Shown here: piece after piece, positions 33,296 through 44,235 of the stretch
Position numbering within the stretch: the first letter of the stretch is position 1
Layout: the number at the start of each line of letters is the position of its first letter
Source of the DNA: Burkholderiaceae bacterium
GTDB taxonomy: Bacteria; Pseudomonadota; Gammaproteobacteria; Burkholderiales; Burkholderiaceae_C
Assembly: GCA_919902775.1 (NCBI GenBank)
Contig: CAKKRJ010000003.1
Span: 1 to 64,000 of the forward strand
Length of the DNA stretch: 64,000 nucleotides
Reading direction: 5' to 3'
The notes under the pieces: generated by a model
Told to the model about the DNA's origin: nothing
Seen by the model: the letters and a program-made list of their open reading frames with translations, nothing else
Database searches by the model: none
Made by a program: the position numbers and the translations under genes

Positions 33296-33981
33296 GATCT
33301 GAAAATGCGTGAATATTGGGTTTCGTGGCGTGCTGACAAGATGGCCAGCATGGGGCTGAAGGCTTGACGGTCGTCGTCGTTCAGGTTCAGGGCGGTTTGT
33401 ACCGCCTGGGGGATTTCGCGGGCCAGGCGGGCCAGCATGCGCTGGCCGGCGCTTTGGCCCAGTGGCACGGCCTTGAGGGCGGCCTGACTCAGGTTTTCTG
33501 CCCAACCAAAGGCGTAAGCCTGCAGGGCTTGGTCAAGCGGCGCATGGGCCAATGACAAGGCCAGCGCCATGACCAGCGGGTAACTCGGGGGCAGCTGATT
33601 GCAACAAGCCAGTTGATCATCACGGGCTTGTTGCAAATTGCGCAACCAGTCGAGCAATGAGCGGCCCATTTGCTCGGTTTGCAGACGCATCTCAGCGGTT
33701 TCGCGGGTGCCCATCACCCAGCGGCTCAGGGCTTGCAGGCGGGGTGCATCGCTGTTTTGCCAAGCCGGGATGGCCTGTGCCAACACCGCCATGTCGCCAC
33801 GTGACTGGGTCAGGTGCAGTTGATTAACCAACCAGTCGGTGGCGCTGTGCTCGTCATGCACCAGACCTTGTTCGATGGCGGCTTCCAAACCTTCAGAGTA
33901 GGAAAAGCCGCCAATCGGCAGTGCAGGAGAAGCCAGCCAGATCAGTTGCAGCAGGGCCGTGGGCGCATTTTCAGTGGTCAT
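33292..33981 (-). CDS. ureF: Urease accessory protein UreF
   Basis: 229 aa from ATG 33981. Conserved opening [30 protein letters not shown], and the C-terminal [18 protein letters not shown]. UreF is the GTPase-activating partner of UreG and bridges to UreD. It overlaps ureE (11 bases) and ureG (4 bases). Confidence 0.94.
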   Translation of the reverse strand: MTTENAPTALLQLIWLASPALPIGGFSYSEGLEAAIEQGLVHDEHSATDWLVNQLHLTQSRGDMAVLAQAIPAWQNSDAPRLQALSRWVMGTRETAEMRLQTEQMGRSLLDWLRNLQQARDDQLACCNQLPPSYPLVMALALSLAHAPLDQALQAYAFGWAENLSQAALKAVPLGQSAGQRMLARLAREIPQAVQTALNLNDDDRQAFSPMLAILSARHETQYSRIFRS

Positions 33982-34585
33982 GCTTGCAGCCAGGGCCGTG
34001 GACATGCGGTTCGGCATGGGCGGCGCGGATCGGGATGGCGATGCTTTTGCGCGTGGCAGTTGCCGCAGGAGCATGCGCATGATCGTGGCTGTGTGCATCC
34101 CCTTGCGCGTGTCCATGGGCGTGCCCGCCGTGGTCGCCATAGGCGCCACTTTCAGGCTCGAACGGCTCAGACACTTGCACCACCGTCATGTGCATGGCGC
34201 GCAGCATGTCGGCCAGCACATGGTCGGGTTCAATTTTCAGGTGGTCAGGCTGCAGCTCGATGGGCACATGGCGGTTGCCCAGGTGGTAGGCGGCGCGGGT
34301 CAGGTCAAAGGGGCTGCCGTGTTCGCTGCACGCGGTGATGCGCAGCACGGTTTGTGGCGCAGCCACTACCCGGATCAGCGAACCATCTTCGGCCACCAAC
34401 ACATCGCCGCCGCGCACCGCGGTGCCGCGTGGCAAAAATACGCCCAAGGCACGGCCCGCGCTGTCGGTGGCGTCAAAGCGGCTTTTTTGCCGGGTATCCC
34501 AATCGAGCGTGATGGTGCTGGCGCGTTGGACCAGCACTCGGGCGAGGCCTTGGCCTTGGGGCATGAGTTTGGAGCAGAGGATCAT
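33971..34585 (-). CDS. ureE: Urease nickel metallochaperone UreE
   Basis: 204 aa from ATG 34585. N-terminal peptide-binding domain, then the Ni-site region ([20 protein letters not shown], with [11 protein letters not shown]). The C-terminal tail of about 55 residues is exceptionally His-rich ([20 protein letters not shown]) and ends [11 protein letters not shown], a nickel store as in Klebsiella UreE. Reading upstream to 34669 would pass through a REP-like repeat and is rejected. Confidence 0.93.
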   Translation of the reverse strand: MILCSKLMPQGQGLARVLVQRASTITLDWDTRQKSRFDATDSAGRALGVFLPRGTAVRGGDVLVAEDGSLIRVVAAPQTVLRITACSEHGSPFDLTRAAYHLGNRHVPIELQPDHLKIEPDHVLADMLRAMHMTVVQVSEPFEPESGAYGDHGGHAHGHAQGDAHSHDHAHAPAATATRKSIAIPIRAAHAEPHVHGPGCKHDH

Positions 34586-34604
34586 GAGTGCGGCTGGATG
34601 TGCT

Positions 34605-34656
34605 GTGGGAGCGCGCCCCTGCGCGCGAAGATTCGGCCGCAGGGGCGGCCTCCCAC
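34605..34656. repeat. REP-like palindrome, copy 1
   Basis: Starts GTGGGAGCGCGCCCCTGCGC and ends GCCGCAGGGGCGGCCTCCCAC in reverse orientation. It has two inner GC-rich stems joined by gaagattcgg. It lies in the gap between ureC and ureE. It is a member of a family also found at 38751, 42475, 54451 and 56796. Confidence 0.75.
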
Positions 34657-34665
34657 TGGGGCTTG

Positions 34666-36384
<1,719 letters not shown>

Positions 36385-36385
36385 G

Positions 36386-36724
36386 TCAGGAAGCTTTCTG
36401 AGCGTTGTCGATCAGCGGGCCCAATGGCCCATTCGTGAGGCCACGGAAGCCATACACCACGCGGTTACCCGCGTAGTCCACCAACTCCACCGTGCGTTGT
36501 TGGCCTGGCTCAAAACGCACGGCCGTGCCCGAAGCGATGTTCAGTCGCATGCCTTGCGCCGCAGCGCGGTCAAACCGCAGGCCGCCGTTGGTCTCTGCAA
36601 AGTGGTAATGCGAGCCCACCTGAATGGGGCGGTCGCTGGCGTTTTGCACCACCAGCGTGCAGGTGCGGCGGCCCCCATTCAGGACATGGCTGCCGGGGTC
36701 AATCAAAAGTTCGCCGGGTGTCAT
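36386..36724 (-). CDS. ureB: Urease beta subunit
   Basis: 112 aa from ATG 36724 ([20 protein letters not shown]). The [20 protein letters not shown] block is characteristic. It is a separate gene, not fused to ureA. Between ureA and ureB lies a 54-codon gene. Confidence 0.96.
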   Translation of the reverse strand: MTPGELLIDPGSHVLNGGRRTCTLVVQNASDRPIQVGSHYHFAETNGGLRFDRAAAQGMRLNIASGTAVRFEPGQQRTVELVDYAGNRVVYGFRGLTNGPLGPLIDNAQKAS

Positions 36725-36731
36725 TCGGGCC

Positions 36732-36896
36732 TCACTTTCTGCGCCCGATGAACCAGGCGGCCAGCGCCATGGCGGCAAAGACCACAAAGCCCAAGGTGTC
36801 GGTGCTGTGCCAATGCGATCCACTCAGGCCATGGCCATCGTGCGCCAAGGCGTTGACTGCTGCGGTGGTGATGAAAAGCGATGCGATTTTTTTCAT
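36732..36896 (-). CDS. Small His-bearing membrane protein inside the urease operon
   Basis: 54 aa from ATG 36896: [20 protein letters not shown] forms a signal-like N-terminus, then [15 protein letters not shown] with four His in 16 residues, a single membrane helix ([15 protein letters not shown]) and the basic end RRK. It lies 7 bases before the ureB start and 35 bases after ureA, in the same direction. The basic C-terminus puts the His-rich loop outside the cytoplasm if the N-terminus is cleaved. A nickel-related role is speculative; I know no assigned function. Confidence 0.7.
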   Translation of the reverse strand: MKKIASLFITTAAVNALAHDGHGLSGSHWHSTDTLGFVVFAAMALAAWFIGRRK

Positions 36897-36931
36897 GGTG
36901 ATCTCTCCGTGAATGGCCTGTAGTGGCTTGC

Positions 36932-37234
36932 TTAAACGATGGGTTGGTGCACGGTGACCAATTTGGTGCCATCTGGGAAGGTGGCTTCGACCTGGATGTC
37001 GGGGATCATTTCTGCGATCCCCTCCATCACGTCGGCGCGCGTCAAAACGGTGCGACCTTCGCTCATGAGTTGGGCCACGGTTTTGCCGTCCCGAGCGCCT
37101 TCCATGACGGCCGCGCTGATCAGCGCGATGGCTTCGGGGTAGTTGAGTTTCAGGCCGCGGGCTTTGCGGCGTTCGGCCAAAAGACCGGCTGTGAAGATCA
37201 GCAGCTTGTCTTTTTCGCGAGGGGTCAGTTCCAT
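36932..37234 (-). CDS. ureA: Urease gamma subunit
   Basis: 100 aa. [20 protein letters not shown] is the family opening, followed by [20 protein letters not shown], and it ends [15 protein letters not shown]. First gene of the leftward urease operon; divergent from urtA across a 216-base control region. Confidence 0.97.
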   Translation of the reverse strand: MELTPREKDKLLIFTAGLLAERRKARGLKLNYPEAIALISAAVMEGARDGKTVAQLMSEGRTVLTRADVMEGIAEMIPDIQVEATFPDGTKLVTVHQPIV

Positions 37235-37368
37235 TTTGGTGCGTCCTGAATGGTTTGGTGCATGGTGTGCGTTGGATGTAGCAAAGAGCGTGCCCCTTTA
37301 TAGGGGCGGGGAAAACTTCCAAGGGAAAGCACGGCCTTCGGGCGGGTTGTTCGGAGACTTGTTGGGGC

Positions 37369-37384
37369 TGGCACGTTGATTGCA
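37369..37384 (+). promoter_or_regulatory. Sigma-54 promoter of urtABCDE
   Basis: TGGCACG-TTGA-TTGCA matches the -24/-12 consensus (TGGCACG-N4-TTGCW) exactly. It lies 67 bases upstream of the urtA ATG in plus orientation. Predicts nitrogen-limitation control through RpoN and an activator such as NtrC. Possible activator half-sites TTGGTGCG and TTGGTGCA occur at about 37237-37263, but the symmetry is poor. Confidence 0.8.
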
Positions 37385-37450
37385 AGTGCTATCCCAGCGG
37401 TGCAAGCGCTCCGCTTTTTTAAACAACCTAATTCCTGATGGGAGTAATTC

Positions 37451-38725
37451 ATGATGAACCGCCGTGGCAACCTCAAAGCCCTCGCAACCGCAGTCGCCAT
37501 CGTGGCTGGAGGCCTGACTGTTTCTGTTCAGGCCTTCGCCGCTGAGACCATCAAAGTCGGCATTTTGCACAGCTTGTCAGGCACCATGGCCATCTCCGAG
37601 ACCGTGTTGAAAGACACCGTGCTCATGGCCATCGACGAGATCAATGCCAAAGGTGGCGTGCTGGGCAAAAAGCTCGAGCCCGTCATTGTGGACCCCGCTT
37701 CCAACTGGCCTTTGTTCGCAGAAAAAACCAAGCAATTGCTGGGTCAGGACAAAGTTTCCGTGATCTTCGGTTGCTGGACGTCCGTGTCGCGCAAGTCGGT
37801 TTTGCCCGTCGTGGAAGAACTGAATGGGCTGTTGTTCTACCCCGTGCAATACGAGGGTGAAGAGTTGTCCAAGAATGTGTTCTACACAGGCGCTGCGCCC
37901 AACCAGCAAGCGATTCCTGCGGTGGATTACCTGATGAGCAAAGAAGGCGGCGCTGCCAAGCGTTGGGTCTTGCTGGGCACCGACTATGTGTACCCCCGCA
38001 CCACCAACAAGATCTTGCGCGCTTACCTGAAAAGCAAAGGCGTGGCTGACAAAGATATCGACGAGAAGTACACACCCTTTGGCCATTCCGATTACCAAAC
38101 CATCGTGGCCGATGTGAAGAAGTTCTCTGCGGGTGGCAAGACCGCTGTGGTCTCCACCATCAACGGCGACTCCAATGTGCCTTTCTACAAGGAGTTGGGC
38201 AATGCAGGCTTGAAAGCCAAAGACGTGCCCGTGGTGGCCTTCTCGGTGGGTGAAGAAGAGCTGCGCGGCGTGGACACCAAGCCGCTGGTCGGTCACCTGG
38301 CGGCATGGAACTACTTCATGTCCATCAAGAACCCTGCCAACGACGAGTTCACCAAAAAATGGGCCGCTTATGCCAAGGCCAAAAACATCGCTGGCCACAA
38401 AGACAAGCCGTTGACCAACGACCCGATGGAAGCCACTTACATCGGCATCAACATGTGGAAACAAGCGGTGGAAAAAGCCAAGTCCACCGAGACAGACAAA
38501 GTGATCGCCGCCATGGCTGGCCAGACTTTCAAGGCCCCGAGCGGTATCACCAGCAAGATGGACGAGAAAAACCACCACCTGCACAAGTCGGTGTTCATCG
38601 GCGAGATCAAGGCCGACGGTCAGTTCAACGTCGTGTGGAAGACACCTGGCCCGGTGAAAGCCAAGCCATGGAGCCCCTTCATTCCTGGCAACGACGTCAA
38701 GCCTGACGAGCCTGCCAAGAAGTAA
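37451..38725 (+). CDS. urtA: Urea ABC transporter substrate-binding protein UrtA
   Basis: 424 aa. Signal peptide (NLKALATAVAIVAGGLTVSV, cleavage near AFAAE). The mature protein begins ETIKVGILHSLSGTMAISE, typical of UrtA, with CWTSVSRKSVLPVVEELNGL, FYPVQYEGEELSKN and the C-terminal HHLHKSVFIGEIKADGQF. Periplasmic binding of urea. Two in-frame ATGs (37451, 37454). First gene behind the sigma-54 promoter. Confidence 0.95.
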   Translation: MMNRRGNLKALATAVAIVAGGLTVSVQAFAAETIKVGILHSLSGTMAISETVLKDTVLMAIDEINAKGGVLGKKLEPVIVDPASNWPLFAEKTKQLLGQDKVSVIFGCWTSVSRKSVLPVVEELNGLLFYPVQYEGEELSKNVFYTGAAPNQQAIPAVDYLMSKEGGAAKRWVLLGTDYVYPRTTNKILRAYLKSKGVADKDIDEKYTPFGHSDYQTIVADVKKFSAGGKTAVVSTINGDSNVPFYKELGNAGLKAKDVPVVAFSVGEEELRGVDTKPLVGHLAAWNYFMSIKNPANDEFTKKWAAYAKAKNIAGHKDKPLTNDPMEATYIGINMWKQAVEKAKSTETDKVIAAMAGQTFKAPSGITSKMDEKNHHLHKSVFIGEIKADGQFNVVWKTPGPVKAKPWSPFIPGNDVKPDEPAKK

Positions 38726-38750
38726 CGACATCTGCAGGGGCGAGCCAAGA

Positions 38751-38842
38751 GGAGGCCGCCTTGGCGGTCGAAGCATTCGCGCGCGGGGGCGCGCTCCCAC
38801 AGGGCGCGAGGTTTTTGCAGGAGGCCGTCCCTGCGGCCGAAG
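38751..38842. repeat. REP-like palindrome, copy 2 plus half unit
   Basis: ggaggccgccttggcggtcg followed by aagcattcgcgcgcgggggc and gcgctcccac (38751-38800), then a second half unit gaggccgtccctgcggccga (38821-38840). Lies in the urtA-urtB gap; the stems could act on the mRNA between the highly expressed urtA and the permease genes. Confidence 0.7.
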
Positions 38843-38868
38843 GCTGTTATTCACAGGGCCATAACCGG

Positions 38869-40458
38869 ATGACAACGATGAGACGATGGATCACAAGGTG
38901 GGCTGTCCTGGCTGGCATGCTGCTGGCCTGCACTGCCCACGCGCTGACCGCGCAAGAAGCCCTGGCGATCGCCAGCGGCGAAAGTGACGCGCGCAGCGAG
39001 GCTTTGGGCCAGGCCCTGGCCCAGGGCGATGACAAAACCGCCGCTTATTTGCAGGCCTTGGCCGACGACGCGGTCAAGCTCGCGGCCGGCCAGGTGCTGG
39101 TGGTGCGCGACGGCAAAGGCCAGGACCCGGTGAGCGGTCAGGCCATGGCGGTGCCGCTTGACGCCGAGGACGTGATGCTGAACAACCGTTTGCGTGGCGA
39201 GATCGACACGGCCCTGGCGGCCCTGAAGTTGTTCAGCCCCGAGGTGAAGGTGCGCAGGCAGGCGGCCTTGTCGCTGCTCAAAGAGCCCGATGCCCGCCGC
39301 AAGCCCTTGCTCGACAAGGCGCTGGCTTCTGAGAAAGACCCACAGGTCCTGTTGCTGGTGCGTCAGGCCCGTGCTGCGGCCATGTTGCGCAGCGCGGCGG
39401 CCAATGACCGCTTGCTGGCTGCCCGTGAGTTGGCCACCAGCGCGCAGCCCGAAGTGCTGCTCTTGCTCAACCAGCAACTGACGGCGGAAACCGATACCGC
39501 TGTGCAAGGCGTGCTGCGCAAAGCCACCCAGGATGTGCAAGATGGCTTGCGCTGGGGTGAACGCTTGGGCACCTTGTTCACCGGGGCCAGTCTGGGCTCC
39601 ATCTTGCTGCTGGTGGCGCTGGGCCTGGCCATCACCTATGGCCTGATGGGTGTCATCAACATGGCGCACGGCGAGTTGATGATGATCGGTGCCTACGCCA
39701 CGTATGTGGTGCAAATCTTGTTTCGTGAACACCTGCCGCAGGCGTTTGATGCTTACCTGTTGGTGGCCATTCCGGTGGCCTTCCTCACTTCGGCGCTGGT
39801 GGGTGCGGTGATGGAGCGCACCGTGCTCAAGCACTTGTATGGTCGGCCGCTGGAGACTTTGCTGGCCACCTGGGGCATCAGCCTGGTGCTCATGCAAGGC
39901 GTGCGCAGCCTGTTTGGCGCGCAAAACGTCGGCGTGGAAAACCCCGCGTGGATGAGTGGCTCGCTGCAGCTGCTGCCCAACTTGCAACTGCCTTGGAACC
40001 GCGTGTTGATCATTGTTTTTGCTGCCGCCGTGCTGGTGGGCATGGCGCTCTTGATTGGCAAAACCCGGCTCGGTTTGTTCGTGCGTGGCGTGACACAAAA
40101 CCGCCCCATGGCTTCGTGCATGGGCGTGAACACCGGGCGCATCGACACCTACGCGTTTGCGCTGGGTTCGGGCATTGCGGGCTTGGCCGGTTGTGCACTA
40201 AGCCAGGTGGGCAACGTCGGCCCTGATCTGGGGCAGAGTTACATCGTGGACTCGTTCATGGTGGTGGTGCTGGGTGGCGTGGGCCAGTTGGCGGGCACGG
40301 TGTACGCGGCTTTGGGTCTGGGCCTGGCCAACAAATTGCTCGAAGGCTGGACCGGTGCGGTGCTGGCCAAGATCGCCGTGTTGGTGTTCATCATCGTCTT
40401 CATCCAGAAGCGCCCGCAAGGCATCTTCGCGATGAAGGGGCGCAGCGCTGAAGCCTGA
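38869..40458 (+). CDS. urtB: Urea ABC transporter permease UrtB
   Basis: 529 aa from ATG 38869; the frame upstream runs through the REP-like repeat. It has a signal-like N-terminus and an extra helical N-terminal domain of about 230 residues (HEAT-like, LFSPEVKVRRQAALSLLKEP) before the membrane domain beginning GASLGSILLLVALGLAITYG. This long N-terminal domain is normal for UrtB. Membrane motifs GVINMAHGELMMIGAYATYV and MVVVLGGVGQLAGT are present. Confidence 0.93.
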   Translation: MTTMRRWITRWAVLAGMLLACTAHALTAQEALAIASGESDARSEALGQALAQGDDKTAAYLQALADDAVKLAAGQVLVVRDGKGQDPVSGQAMAVPLDAEDVMLNNRLRGEIDTALAALKLFSPEVKVRRQAALSLLKEPDARRKPLLDKALASEKDPQVLLLVRQARAAAMLRSAAANDRLLAARELATSAQPEVLLLLNQQLTAETDTAVQGVLRKATQDVQDGLRWGERLGTLFTGASLGSILLLVALGLAITYGLMGVINMAHGELMMIGAYATYVVQILFREHLPQAFDAYLLVAIPVAFLTSALVGAVMERTVLKHLYGRPLETLLATWGISLVLMQGVRSLFGAQNVGVENPAWMSGSLQLLPNLQLPWNRVLIIVFAAAVLVGMALLIGKTRLGLFVRGVTQNRPMASCMGVNTGRIDTYAFALGSGIAGLAGCALSQVGNVGPDLGQSYIVDSFMVVVLGGVGQLAGTVYAALGLGLANKLLEGWTGAVLAKIAVLVFIIVFIQKRPQGIFAMKGRSAEA

Positions 40459-40460
40459 CT

Positions 40461-41585
40461 ATGAGCGTGACCATGAAAAAATTCCAATTACCTTCACACG
40501 CACCCTTGTTGGGGCGCAAAGCCTGGACGGCCTTCTTGCTGGCGCTGATCGCGGTGGGCTTGCTGGCCCCTGTGCTCAACCTGGTGGTGCCTGCGGGCAG
40601 TCCCTTGCACCTGAGTGATTTTGCGGTCTCGCTGGTTGGCAAGATCATGTGCTATGCCATTTGTGCGCTGGCCATGGACTTGATCTGGGGCTACACCGGC
40701 ATCTTGTCGTTAGGCCACGGTTTGTTTTTTGCGCTGGGTGGCTACGTGATGGGCATGTACCTCATGCGCCAAATCGGGCAAGACGGCAACTACAAAAGCG
40801 ACTTGCCCGACTTCATGGTGTTCTTGGACTGGAAAGAGTTGCCCTGGCACTGGACGCTGTCGGACAGTTTTGCTGCCACCTTGATGCTGGTGGTGCTGGT
40901 GCCCGGTGTGGTGGCCGGTGTGTTTGGTTACTTTGCCTTCCGCTCACGCATCAAAGGGGTGTATTTGTCCATCATCACCCAGGCCATGACCTATGCGGCC
41001 ATGCTTTTGTTCTTCCGCAACGAAACCGGCTTTGGCGGCAACAACGGCTTCACCGATTTCAAGCGCATTTTGGATTTTCCCATTGCCACACCCAACATGC
41101 GCATGACGCTGTTTGTGCTGACGGGCGTGACGCTGCTGGGTTTCTTCTTGTTCTCGCGCTGGTTGGTGGGCAGCAAGTACGGCCGCGTGTTGATGGCGAT
41201 TCGCGATGCCGAAACACGGGTCATGTTCTCAGGCTATTCGCCGCTGCCCTACAAGCTGAGCATCTGGGTCATCTCGGCCGTGATGTGCGGCATCGCGGGC
41301 GCTTTGTATGTGCCGCAAGTGGGCATCATCAACCCCGGTGAGATGAGCGCTGCCAACTCGATCGAAATGGCGGTATGGGCCGCAGTGGGTGGGCGAGGCA
41401 CGCTAATCGGACCGATCGCGGGCGCGTTTTTGGTCAACGGCGCCAAGAGCTGGCTGACGGTGACCGCGCCTGAGTTCTGGTTGTATTTTCTGGGTGCCTT
41501 GTTCATCGCGGTGACGCTGTACCTGCCGCAAGGCGTGGTGGGCCTGGTGGCCAAACTCAAGAACAAGCAAGGTGGTGCCGCATGA
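40461..41585 (+). CDS. urtC: Urea ABC transporter permease UrtC
   Basis: 374 aa, starting 3 bases after urtB; ATG 40473 is an alternative start. LivM-type permease with GYTGILSLGHGLFFALGGYV and PQVGIINPGEMSAANSIEMA, then VWAAVGGRGTLIGPIAGAFL. Partner of UrtB in the membrane. The stop overlaps urtD by 4 bases. Confidence 0.94.
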   Translation: MSVTMKKFQLPSHAPLLGRKAWTAFLLALIAVGLLAPVLNLVVPAGSPLHLSDFAVSLVGKIMCYAICALAMDLIWGYTGILSLGHGLFFALGGYVMGMYLMRQIGQDGNYKSDLPDFMVFLDWKELPWHWTLSDSFAATLMLVVLVPGVVAGVFGYFAFRSRIKGVYLSIITQAMTYAAMLLFFRNETGFGGNNGFTDFKRILDFPIATPNMRMTLFVLTGVTLLGFFLFSRWLVGSKYGRVLMAIRDAETRVMFSGYSPLPYKLSIWVISAVMCGIAGALYVPQVGIINPGEMSAANSIEMAVWAAVGGRGTLIGPIAGAFLVNGAKSWLTVTAPEFWLYFLGALFIAVTLYLPQGVVGLVAKLKNKQGGAA

Positions 41586-42457
41586 CCCCCGATCTGTTGA
41601 AGCAAGGCGCGCAGCGCGTGGCCCAGTCTGCACAGCAGCGTGTGCAAGCCACCGAGTCGGGTGGCCGCAGTGCGGGTTATGGCCGCGTTCTGCAAGACGC
41701 CGATGCGGTCGACGTGACCCATGGCCGCATCTTGTACCTGGAGGACGTGAGTGTGAGCTTTGACGGTTTCAAGGCCATCAACAAGCTGTCGCTGGACATC
41801 GCCCCGGGCGAGCTGCGCTGCATCATCGGCCCCAATGGCGCGGGCAAGACCACCATGATGGACATCATCACGGGCAAGACGCGCCCAGACGAAGGCACTG
41901 TATTCTTTGGCAGCACGATTGATTTGCTGCGCCACAACGAGCCGCAGATTGCCCAGCTGGGCATTGGCCGCAAGTTCCAGAAACCGACGGTGTTTGAACA
42001 CCTGACAGTGTTTGAAAACCTGGAGCTGGCCTTGAAGACCCACAAGGGCGTGAAGGCCTCGATGTTTTTCAAGCTGAACTCTGTCCAGGGTGACCGGCTG
42101 GCCGAAGTGCTGCACACCATCCACCTGGCAGACAGCGTGCGGGTGCAGGCGGGCACCCTCAGCCATGGTCAAAAGCAGTGGCTCGAAATCGGCATGTTGC
42201 TCATGCAAGACCCCAAATTGTTGCTGCTGGACGAGCCTGTGGCGGGCATGACCGACCACGAGACCGAGCGCACGGCCGAGTTGTTCCTCACGCTCAAAGG
42301 CAAGCACTCGCTGATGGTGGTGGAGCACGACATGGGCTTCATCCGCACCATCTCGGACATCGTCACCGTGCTGTGCGATGGCGCGGTGCTGGCGCAGGGC
42401 ACGCTCGATCAGGTGCAAGCCGATGAGCGGGTGATCGAAGTTTATTTGGGGCGTTGA
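41582..42457 (+). CDS. urtD: Urea ABC transporter ATP-binding protein UrtD
   Basis: 291 aa. An N-terminal extension of about 50 residues, then Walker A GPNGAGKTT, signature LSHGQKQWLEIGM (an SHGQ variant usual in UrtD), Walker B LLLLDEPVAGMTDHE and VVEHDMGF. LivG-like ATPase of the urea importer. Confidence 0.94.
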   Translation: MTPDLLKQGAQRVAQSAQQRVQATESGGRSAGYGRVLQDADAVDVTHGRILYLEDVSVSFDGFKAINKLSLDIAPGELRCIIGPNGAGKTTMMDIITGKTRPDEGTVFFGSTIDLLRHNEPQIAQLGIGRKFQKPTVFEHLTVFENLELALKTHKGVKASMFFKLNSVQGDRLAEVLHTIHLADSVRVQAGTLSHGQKQWLEIGMLLMQDPKLLLLDEPVAGMTDHETERTAELFLTLKGKHSLMVVEHDMGFIRTISDIVTVLCDGAVLAQGTLDQVQADERVIEVYLGR

Positions 42458-42474
42458 TGATGCGACGCACCCGT

Positions 42475-42547
42475 GTGGGAGGCCGCCCCTGCGGCCGAAT
42501 GATTGGATTTCTACAGCACACATGCGCGAGCAGGGGCTCGCTCCCAC
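42475..42547. repeat. REP-like palindrome, copy 3
   Basis: gtgggaggccgcccctgcgg at 42475-42494 and the partner gcaggggctcgctcccac (42530-42547) with tgattggatttctacagcac between. Outer GTGGGA/TCCCAC arms are complementary. Lies in the urtD-urtE gap. Confidence 0.75.
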
Positions 42548-42577
42548 AAGGGATCCGACAGAACGGAAATTTCAGAG

Positions 42578-43282
42578 ATGCTTGAAGTTAAAAACATTCA
42601 CCAGTATTACGGCGGCTCCCACATCCTGCGCGATGTGAGCTTGAGCGCCATGCCAGGCCAGGTGACTGTGCTGCTGGGGCGCAATGGAGTGGGCAAAACC
42701 ACCTTGCTCAAATCGTTGATGGGGTTGGTGCCCATCCAGAGTGGCAGCATCGCTCTGGCCGGGCAAGACCTGACCCGCGCCAAGCCCTACGAGCGGGCTG
42801 CTGCCGGTATGGGCTATGTGCCACAAGGCCGAGAAATCTTTGCCCGGCTCACGGTCGAAGACAACCTGCGCATGGGCCTGGCTACACAGCCGGGAGGCAC
42901 GCCGATTCCGCCCGAGCTGTTCGCGTTGTTTCCGGTGCTCAAGCAGATGCTGCACCGCCGTGGCGGTGACTTGTCAGGCGGACAGCAGCAGCAGCTGGCC
43001 ATTGCCCGCGCATTGGCGGCCAAGCCGCGTTTGCTGATCCTGGACGAACCCACCGAAGGCATCCAGCCCAGCGTCATCAAGGACATTGGCCGTGTGATCC
43101 GCCAACTGGCAGATGTGGGGCTGCAGGGCCAGCGCATGGCGGTGTTGCTGTGCGAGCAGTACTACGACTTTGCCGAGGAACTGGCCGATCAGTATTTGGT
43201 GATGGAGCGTGGCGAGGTGATTGCGCGTGGACCAGGCAGCGAGATGGAAGAAAAAAACATCCAGCAGTTGGTGTCGATTTGA
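42578..43282 (+). CDS. urtE: Urea ABC transporter ATP-binding protein UrtE
   Basis: 234 aa from ATG 42578 (MLEVKNIHQYYGGSHILRDV). Walker A GRNGVGKTT, signature LSGGQQQQLAIARAL, Walker B LLILDEPTEGIQPSV. LivF-like. The 120-base gap to urtD is filled by a REP-like repeat. Last gene of the urt operon; converges with ureD. Confidence 0.94.
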   Translation: MLEVKNIHQYYGGSHILRDVSLSAMPGQVTVLLGRNGVGKTTLLKSLMGLVPIQSGSIALAGQDLTRAKPYERAAAGMGYVPQGREIFARLTVEDNLRMGLATQPGGTPIPPELFALFPVLKQMLHRRGGDLSGGQQQQLAIARALAAKPRLLILDEPTEGIQPSVIKDIGRVIRQLADVGLQGQRMAVLLCEQYYDFAEELADQYLVMERGEVIARGPGSEMEEKNIQQLVSI

Positions 43283-43350
43283 CCGGTGGTTGCGCTGCAG
43301 GGTGTATTACCCGGTGGCCATGTCCATCGCCGAGACCCCGGTGACGGGTT

Positions 43351-44181
43351 TCACAGGTTCCAAAGTCTGGGCGCATGGCCCGGCAAGTCCCACATCTCAT
43401 GCCGCCACGCGGCCCACACCTGCCGCAGCAATTGCATGGCGTGCTCGGTCATCGGTGCAAGCACCCGCAGCACGATGATTTGCTTGTGCGGCGAGGTGGC
43501 CCCCGCTTGCAAACGCAGTGGTGAGGCTTCCAGCAGCTCGCGGGCGCTGGCCAATGCGCGTTCGGTGCGCTCGGCCGTGATGGCGTTGCCCGCGGCAAAG
43601 ACCAGTGTGGCCATGCAGCGCTGACCTGCCAGGCCCAGTGGGCTGTTCATCAGGCGTTCGTCTTGCGCGTCGATGCAGCCACGCTCCAGCCACACGCCGG
43701 GGATTTCCAGGTGCTGGCGGAAGGTGCCTTGTGCAAAAGGCAGGTCGGCTGCAGGCAGACCCAGTGCGGTGGTGTCCCAAGTCATCATTTCTGCGCCGGG
43801 AGCCAGCTCGAACACGGCGCGGTTGAGCGCGTCGCAGTGGTTGTAGGCAATCGCCTCCAAAGGCAGCCACTCCAGCCGGGCGCCAGCCGCAACACGGGCA
43901 TGCACTTGTTGTGTGGCCAAGCCCGCATCGGAACGGTAAAAACGTGTGGCGCCAGGGGTGGTCACCAGGCCATGTGCGCCGGGGCCCACTGTGACATGCA
44001 TGTCCAGTGTGTCGCCACCCACCAAGCCGTTGGGCGGGTGCACCAGCACGTTGTGGCAAATTGCATCGCCTTCAGGGTAAAGGCTTTGCAAAATGCGCAG
44101 TGGGCCTTGGTGCAGATAACGGGCCACACTGCGCTCGGACTCCAGCGTGTAGTCCAAATCCAGTCGGGCCAGCCAAGTCAT
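43351..44181 (-). CDS. ureD: Urease accessory protein UreD
   Basis: 276 aa. Conserved blocks QGPLRILQSLYPEGDAICHN, VLVHPPNGLVGGDTLDM, TTPGATRFYRS and LEWLPLEAIAYNHCDALNRA. Scaffold for nickel insertion into UreC with UreF/G. Unusually it is not in the ureABC operon but follows the ABC-transporter permease by 54 bases on the minus strand, so it is probably cotranscribed with 44236-47030. Confidence 0.93.
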   Translation of the reverse strand: MTWLARLDLDYTLESERSVARYLHQGPLRILQSLYPEGDAICHNVLVHPPNGLVGGDTLDMHVTVGPGAHGLVTTPGATRFYRSDAGLATQQVHARVAAGARLEWLPLEAIAYNHCDALNRAVFELAPGAEMMTWDTTALGLPAADLPFAQGTFRQHLEIPGVWLERGCIDAQDERLMNSPLGLAGQRCMATLVFAAGNAITAERTERALASARELLEASPLRLQAGATSPHKQIIVLRVLAPMTEHAMQLLRQVWAAWRHEMWDLPGHAPRLWNL

Positions 44182-44235
44182 GTCTTTGAACCCCTTGGCC
44201 TGGCCGATGGCAGCACGCTGCGCACGGCATGTGCT

